From Candidatus Kaiserbacteria bacterium RIFCSPHIGHO2_01_FULL_58_22 (lineage in GTDB: Bacteria; Patescibacteriota; Minisyncoccia; Phycocordibacterales; UBA2100): DNA of 31,398 nucleotides. The notes under the pieces were generated by a model. It saw only the letters and a program-made list of their open reading frames with translations. It had not been told where the DNA came from and did not search any database. The stretch spans positions 1 to 31,398 of the forward strand of contig MFLB01000022.1 in assembly GCA_001781445.1 (NCBI GenBank). The letters are read 5' to 3'. Both the position numbers and the translations under genes were made by a program. Shown here in pieces: positions 28,054-31,398 of this stretch (position 1 is the first letter of the stretch; the number at the start of each line of letters is the position of its first letter).

Positions 28054-28980
28054 ATGAAAATCGTCGCGCTTGACGGGCACACGCTGAATCCCGGCGACAA
28101 CCCGTGGGACCCGGTCGGGAAGCTAGGCGAGCTGGAGATATATGAATACACGCCCGCCGGCGAGATCGTTGAGCGCTCGCGCGGCGCCGAGATCCTCGTT
28201 ACCAACAAAGCGCTCCTGCTCGCCGACGCGCTTGCGAAGTTGCCGGCGCTGAAATTCATCGCAGTAACGGCCACGGGATACAACAACGTGGACATCGCGT
28301 CTGCCAAGGCGCGCGGCATTCCCGTCTCGAACGTGCCGGAATACAGCACCGATTCGGTCGCCGAGCTCGCCCTCGCGCTGATGCTCGAGCTCGCGCGCCG
28401 CGTCGGAGCGCACAGCGATGCGGTCTTTGCCGGCGCGTGGAGCGGTCAGCCGCACTTTTCGTTTTGGCGGACGCCGCAGGCTGAATTAAAAGGAAAGACG
28501 CTGGCGATCATCGGCTACGGGAAGATAGGAAGGCGCGTGGGGGAAATAGCGGCGGCCATCGGCATGAATGTTCTCGCGGCCGGACGCGACGCGAAAAAAG
28601 TGCGGGAGATCGTGCCGCAGGCCGACGTCGTAACATTGCACTGCCCGCTCACGGAAGAAAACGCCGGCATGGTCAACGAAGATTTCATCGCGATGATGAA
28701 GCCGTCCGCCTTCCTCATCAACGCCGCGCGCGGCGGCTTGGTCGTCGAGCAAGACCTTGCCGACGCGCTGAACGCGGGGAGGCTTGCGGGAGCGGCGGTG
28801 GACGTCGTCTCGGCCGAGCCGATCAAGCCCGATAACCCGCTCTTGAAAGCGCAGAACTGCATCATCACGCCCCACATCGCGTGGGCCACGCTCGAAGCGC
28901 GTCAGCGTCTCATGCAGGCTACTGCGGACAACATCCGCACGTTTCAAGAAGGGAAGCCGATTAATGTCGTAAATCCGTAG
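28054..28980 (+). CDS. D-2-hydroxyacid dehydrogenase (glycerate dehydrogenase-like)
   Basis: The 308-residue NAD-dependent enzyme belongs to the D-isomer-specific 2-hydroxyacid dehydrogenases. It starts MKIVALDGHTLNPGDNPW, has the substrate-domain VTATGYNNVDIASAKARGI and NVPEYSTDSVAELALALML, the NAD-binding glycine motif LAIIGYGKIGRRVGEIAAA, then VTLHCPLTEENAGMVNEDF, FLINAARGGLVVEQDLADAL with the catalytic Arg, the Glu in DVVSAEPI and the His in IITPHIAWATLEAR. The W in PHIAW and the opening DGHTLNPGDNPW resemble glycerate/hydroxypyruvate reductases. Real substrate is not certain. It is a lone gene between two minus-strand genes. Confidence 0.93.
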   Translation: MKIVALDGHTLNPGDNPWDPVGKLGELEIYEYTPAGEIVERSRGAEILVTNKALLLADALAKLPALKFIAVTATGYNNVDIASAKARGIPVSNVPEYSTDSVAELALALMLELARRVGAHSDAVFAGAWSGQPHFSFWRTPQAELKGKTLAIIGYGKIGRRVGEIAAAIGMNVLAAGRDAKKVREIVPQADVVTLHCPLTEENAGMVNEDFIAMMKPSAFLINAARGGLVVEQDLADALNAGRLAGAAVDVVSAEPIKPDNPLLKAQNCIITPHIAWATLEARQRLMQATADNIRTFQEGKPINVVNP

Positions 28981-28986
28981 CACTAT

Positions 28987-29008
28987 CTATTCTCGTTCTA
29001 TTCTCGTT
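28987..29008. repeat. 11-bp tandem repeat after the dehydrogenase gene
   Basis: CTATTCTCGTT occurs twice in succession in the spacer between the convergent dehydrogenase and ftsK genes. The remaining spacer (29009-29088) shows a weak inverted repeat (gaatgtagtctg at 29042-29053 with cagtctacattc at 29085-29096, one mismatch) that could help terminate both genes. Confidence 0.55.
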
Positions 29009-29088
29009 CAACTTTTATCCACTCGTCTGCACCAGAATCACGAATGTAGTCTGTTCCTAGGCCTTTTAGCGTGAGTGCACGATGCAGT

Positions 29089-31338
29089 CTACATTCTATT
29101 TTCTTCATTCGTATCATCTGTTTCTGCGGCTTTCACGAGCTCGTCGGCGTTCCCTTCGCCGATCACGTCGCGCGGCTTCGCGCCGTCGGCTGGGCCGATG
29201 ACGCCGCGCTCTTCGAGCATATCCATGAGCCGCGCCGCGCGCGCGTAGCCTATACCCAGCTTGCGCTGGAGGTACGAGGTGGACGCCTTGCCCGCTTCGA
29301 GGATCGTCCGCTTCGCTTCCGGATACAGCTCGTCTTCATTCTCGTTCCCGATCATGGACGAAAAGATCGCGTCGGTGCCCCCGGCTTCCCCGCGTTCGGT
29401 GAAGTCGATCTCGCTCTGCAGTTCTCCCTCGCCCTGCCGCGCCGCGTGCGCGACCACCTTCTTCACCTCGCTCTCGGAAATGAGAGGCGCCTGGATGCGC
29501 CGGGGCTTCGACATCTCGCCGGAGAGAAAGAGCATGTCGCCCGCGCCGAGGAGCTTTTCCGCGCCGCCCATGTCGAGAATCGTGCGCGAATCGATCCCGC
29601 TCGCGACCTGGAAGGCCACTCGCGCGGGGATGTTGGCCTTGATGAGCCCGGTGATGACCTTCACGCTCGGGCGCTGGGTGGAGAGGATCAGGTGGATGCC
29701 GACGGCGCGGCTCATCTGCGCGAGCCGCACGATGCCCGCCTCGAGCTCGCGCGGGTAGGTCGACATGATGTCCGCGAGCTCGTCTATGATGACGACGATG
29801 TAGGGCATCGCCTCCGGAAGCTTCGCTTCCGAACTTCCAACTTCCAACTTCCAACTTCCAACTTTCTCCAACGCGGGAGCCACGATGTTCTCATGGTACG
29901 AGGAGATATCGCGGACCGATTCGGTCTCGAGAATGTTGTACCGGCGCTCCATTTCCTTCGCGAGCCACTTGATGGCGAGTATCGCTTTTTTCGCATCCGT
30001 GATGACGGGTGTCAGCAGGTGGGGGATGGAGTTATATGCGGTCAGCTCCACTCGTTTCGGATCGACCATGATGAAGCGGAGCCGCTCGGGGCCGCACCGG
30101 TAGAGGAGGGAGACGATGAAGTCGTGTATCATGATCGATTTTCCCGCGCCCGTGGTGCCGGCGACCAGTATGTGCGGCATGCGCGCGAGATCGGCATAGT
30201 GAGGCGTGCCAGTGATAGAGCGGCCGAGGGAGAGCAGGAGCGGCTTTTCGGAGCCCGCGAATGCGGCGTCGGCTATCAGTGGCGCGAGTCCGAGCGTCGT
30301 GCGCGAGATGTTCGGGACCTCGATGCCGACGAGCGATTTTCCCGGAATGGGCGCCTCGATGCGCACCGGCGCGGCCGCGAGCGCGAGCTCCAGATTGCTC
30401 TGAAGGGCGACGATCTTCGAGAGGCGCACGCCTTCGGCGGGCTTCATCGCGTAGCGCGTGACGGTGGGGCCGATGGAGGCCTCGTCCATCTCCACGCTGA
30501 TGCCGAAGTTTTGGAGCGTCCGCTTGATGATGTTCATGTTGGCCTTCACGTCGCCCACCTCGGGCCTGCCCCTGTTTTTCGCGAGGATGGAGAGGGGCGG
30601 GGGAGTGTACGCCGAACCCGTCGCCGCGATGATGGGGAATCCTTCGGCGGCATCGTTCTTTTGGAAAAAGCGCGCGATGCCCGCCCGCTCTTCCTTCATC
30701 GGCTCGCGCTCTTTTCCGGCGTCTTCCGCGCCCGCCTCCGGAGCCGGAAGCGGCTCGCTCTCGTCCTCGGGGAGCCCGACGACGGGCGCCTCGACCGCCG
30801 TCTCGGCCGGCTCCTCCCGCCGCATCCACTCGCGGATCGCCGAGAAGGCCGCTCCCAGATGGACGTTGAATGCGACGATCAGGGCGGCGACGATGAACGT
30901 GAGGAGGAAGATAACGGCCGCGGGCGCATCAACCGCGGCGACTATCGGGTTTGCGACCGCCGTTCCGAGAACGCCGCCGCGGCCGCTCGCGGCCATGTTC
31001 ACGAGTCCGAGCGCCGCGAGAAGAAAGACGGTCATACTGCCGAGCTGGACGACGCCGAAGCGCCTCTCGAAGGAGCGCAGTATCGCGATCGAAAGCAGGA
31101 TGAGGGAGAGCGGAAGGAGCAGGTAGCCGACGCCGAGGAGGGATGAGAGCGACCGATACACATAGGAGCCGACGACGCCGCCGAGGTCGGCTCCGGCAAG
31201 CACGAGGAACCCGCTAAGCGCGATGAAGAAAACAGCGGAGACGCCGCGCAGAACCTCGCCGCTGACGCGCCTTCCGCCATCCGCCTCCTCCGGTTCCTCG
31301 CGCTTCCTGTTCCTGCTCCGGCGTTTTTCTCTCGTCAT
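29089..31338 (-). CDS. ftsK: DNA translocase FtsK/SpoIIIE
   Basis: FtsK pumps chromosomal DNA through the division septum. The 749-residue protein has about four N-terminal transmembrane helices (roughly residues 34-54, 67-87, 100-117 and 141-158), a Glu/Pro-rich linker to about residue 235, the alpha/beta motor with Walker A VAGTTGAGKS (G394-S401), the RFIMVDPKRVELTAYNSIPH block, Walker B YIVVIIDELADIM, and a C-terminal winged-helix gamma domain (STSYLQRKLGIGYARAARLM) for polar-sequence recognition. I chose the ATG at 31338 (MTREKRR): upstream ATGs at 31350 and 31347 fall within the -10 element. A heptamer array is translated at residues about 490-502 (GSWKLEVGSSEAK) just before Walker B. 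Confidence 0.96.
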   Translation of the reverse strand: MTREKRRSRNRKREEPEEADGGRRVSGEVLRGVSAVFFIALSGFLVLAGADLGGVVGSYVYRSLSSLLGVGYLLLPLSLILLSIAILRSFERRFGVVQLGSMTVFLLAALGLVNMAASGRGGVLGTAVANPIVAAVDAPAAVIFLLTFIVAALIVAFNVHLGAAFSAIREWMRREEPAETAVEAPVVGLPEDESEPLPAPEAGAEDAGKEREPMKEERAGIARFFQKNDAAEGFPIIAATGSAYTPPPLSILAKNRGRPEVGDVKANMNIIKRTLQNFGISVEMDEASIGPTVTRYAMKPAEGVRLSKIVALQSNLELALAAAPVRIEAPIPGKSLVGIEVPNISRTTLGLAPLIADAAFAGSEKPLLLSLGRSITGTPHYADLARMPHILVAGTTGAGKSIMIHDFIVSLLYRCGPERLRFIMVDPKRVELTAYNSIPHLLTPVITDAKKAILAIKWLAKEMERRYNILETESVRDISSYHENIVAPALEKVGSWKLEVGSSEAKLPEAMPYIVVIIDELADIMSTYPRELEAGIVRLAQMSRAVGIHLILSTQRPSVKVITGLIKANIPARVAFQVASGIDSRTILDMGGAEKLLGAGDMLFLSGEMSKPRRIQAPLISESEVKKVVAHAARQGEGELQSEIDFTERGEAGGTDAIFSSMIGNENEDELYPEAKRTILEAGKASTSYLQRKLGIGYARAARLMDMLEERGVIGPADGAKPRDVIGEGNADELVKAAETDDTNEENRM
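29834..29868. repeat. Heptanucleotide array (5 units, 35 nt) inside ftsK
   Basis: CTTCCAA is repeated four times without error, followed by a partial fifth unit CTTTCTC. On the minus strand it encodes a short loop (KVGSWKLEVGS) between the helix after the Walker A lobe and the Walker B strand. Confidence 0.92.
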
Positions 31339-31345
31339 AAACGAC

Positions 31346-31354
31346 ATCATACCA
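31346..31354 (-). promoter_or_regulatory. Extended -10 promoter, leaderless start of ftsK
   Basis: On the minus strand TGGTATGAT (hexamer 31346-31351) lies 7 nt before the ATG at 31338. The remaining bases to the window end show no gene or other signal. Confidence 0.6.
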
Positions 31355-31398
31355 TCCGGCTTTCGACCGGAGCTTGTTTGAGAGCCGCGTATCCGAAG

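Noticed and set aside
29071..31146. Very long open frame on the plus strand opposite ftsK
   Set aside because: It is an antisense shadow of a GC-rich gene; its translation is Arg-rich with no domain pattern, whereas the minus frame is a clear FtsK.
1..31398. Alternative genetic code with UGA read as glycine or tryptophan
   Set aside because: TGA ends several complete genes at the expected length (hicA, DUF2283, the permease, the dehydrogenase), and no in-frame TGA interrupts a conserved protein.
1..31398. tRNA, rRNA or riboswitch genes
   Set aside because: All gaps between genes are short, and none shows a cloverleaf, rRNA-like sequence or recognisable riboswitch core by eye.

Overview
The window looks like a chromosomal segment of a member of the Candidate Phyla Radiation (Patescibacteria), most likely Parcubacteria, with moderately high GC and the standard stop-codon set (TAA, TAG and TGA all end genes). 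The evidence is a reduced, housekeeping-dense layout, rplK followed by argS instead of rplA (uL1), rpsF-ssb-rpsR without rplI (bL9), an alpha2-type glycyl-tRNA synthetase, CPR-like variants of the IleRS and MetRS signature motifs, and very short spacers. This placement is inference; no 16S rRNA gene is present.

Layout. Bases 1-3379: tail of an unknown gene, then secE, nusG, rplK, argS. Bases 3380-4330: a toxin-antitoxin insert (higB, higA, DUF2283) bracketed by two copies of the argS 3' end. Bases 4349-13808: a PIF1-like helicase, ileS, recO, a large membrane-anchored surface protein, glyS and an AI-2E-type permease. Bases 13816-17903: metG, a nucleotidyltransferase-like protein, two toxin-antitoxin inserts (DUF433/DUF5615 and hicBA), each preceded by a copy of the tatD 5' end, then tatD itself. 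Bases 17905-19800: rpsF, ssb, rpsR and a small membrane-anchored protein. On the minus strand, 19818-27981: efp; a polyamine cluster (speA, aguB, aguA, carboxyspermidine dehydrogenase, carboxyspermidine decarboxylase) that would convert arginine to spermidine; recA; and a small membrane protein. A D-2-hydroxyacid dehydrogenase (plus) and ftsK (minus) close the window.

Three things stand out beyond the gene list. (1) At least thirteen short arrays made of about five degenerate heptanucleotide units, almost all spanning 35 nt, lie before secE, nusG, rplK, recO, ssb, rpsR and recA and also in frame inside ileS, glyS, ftsK and the carboxyspermidine dehydrogenase gene. (2) Three different toxin-antitoxin modules sit at gene ends, each flanked by a 40-50 bp direct repeat that copies the end of the host gene (argS 3' end once, tatD 5' end twice), with no recombinase visible. 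(3) Many genes carry an extended -10 element exactly 6-7 nt before the start codon, which predicts leaderless mRNAs.

The genes otherwise form a normal core: translation (ribosomal proteins, four aminoacyl-tRNA synthetases, EF-P), transcription-translation coupling (NusG), secretion (SecE), DNA repair and replication (RecA, RecO, SSB, helicase, TatD), chromosome segregation (FtsK) and one unexpectedly complete biosynthetic pathway (spermidine).
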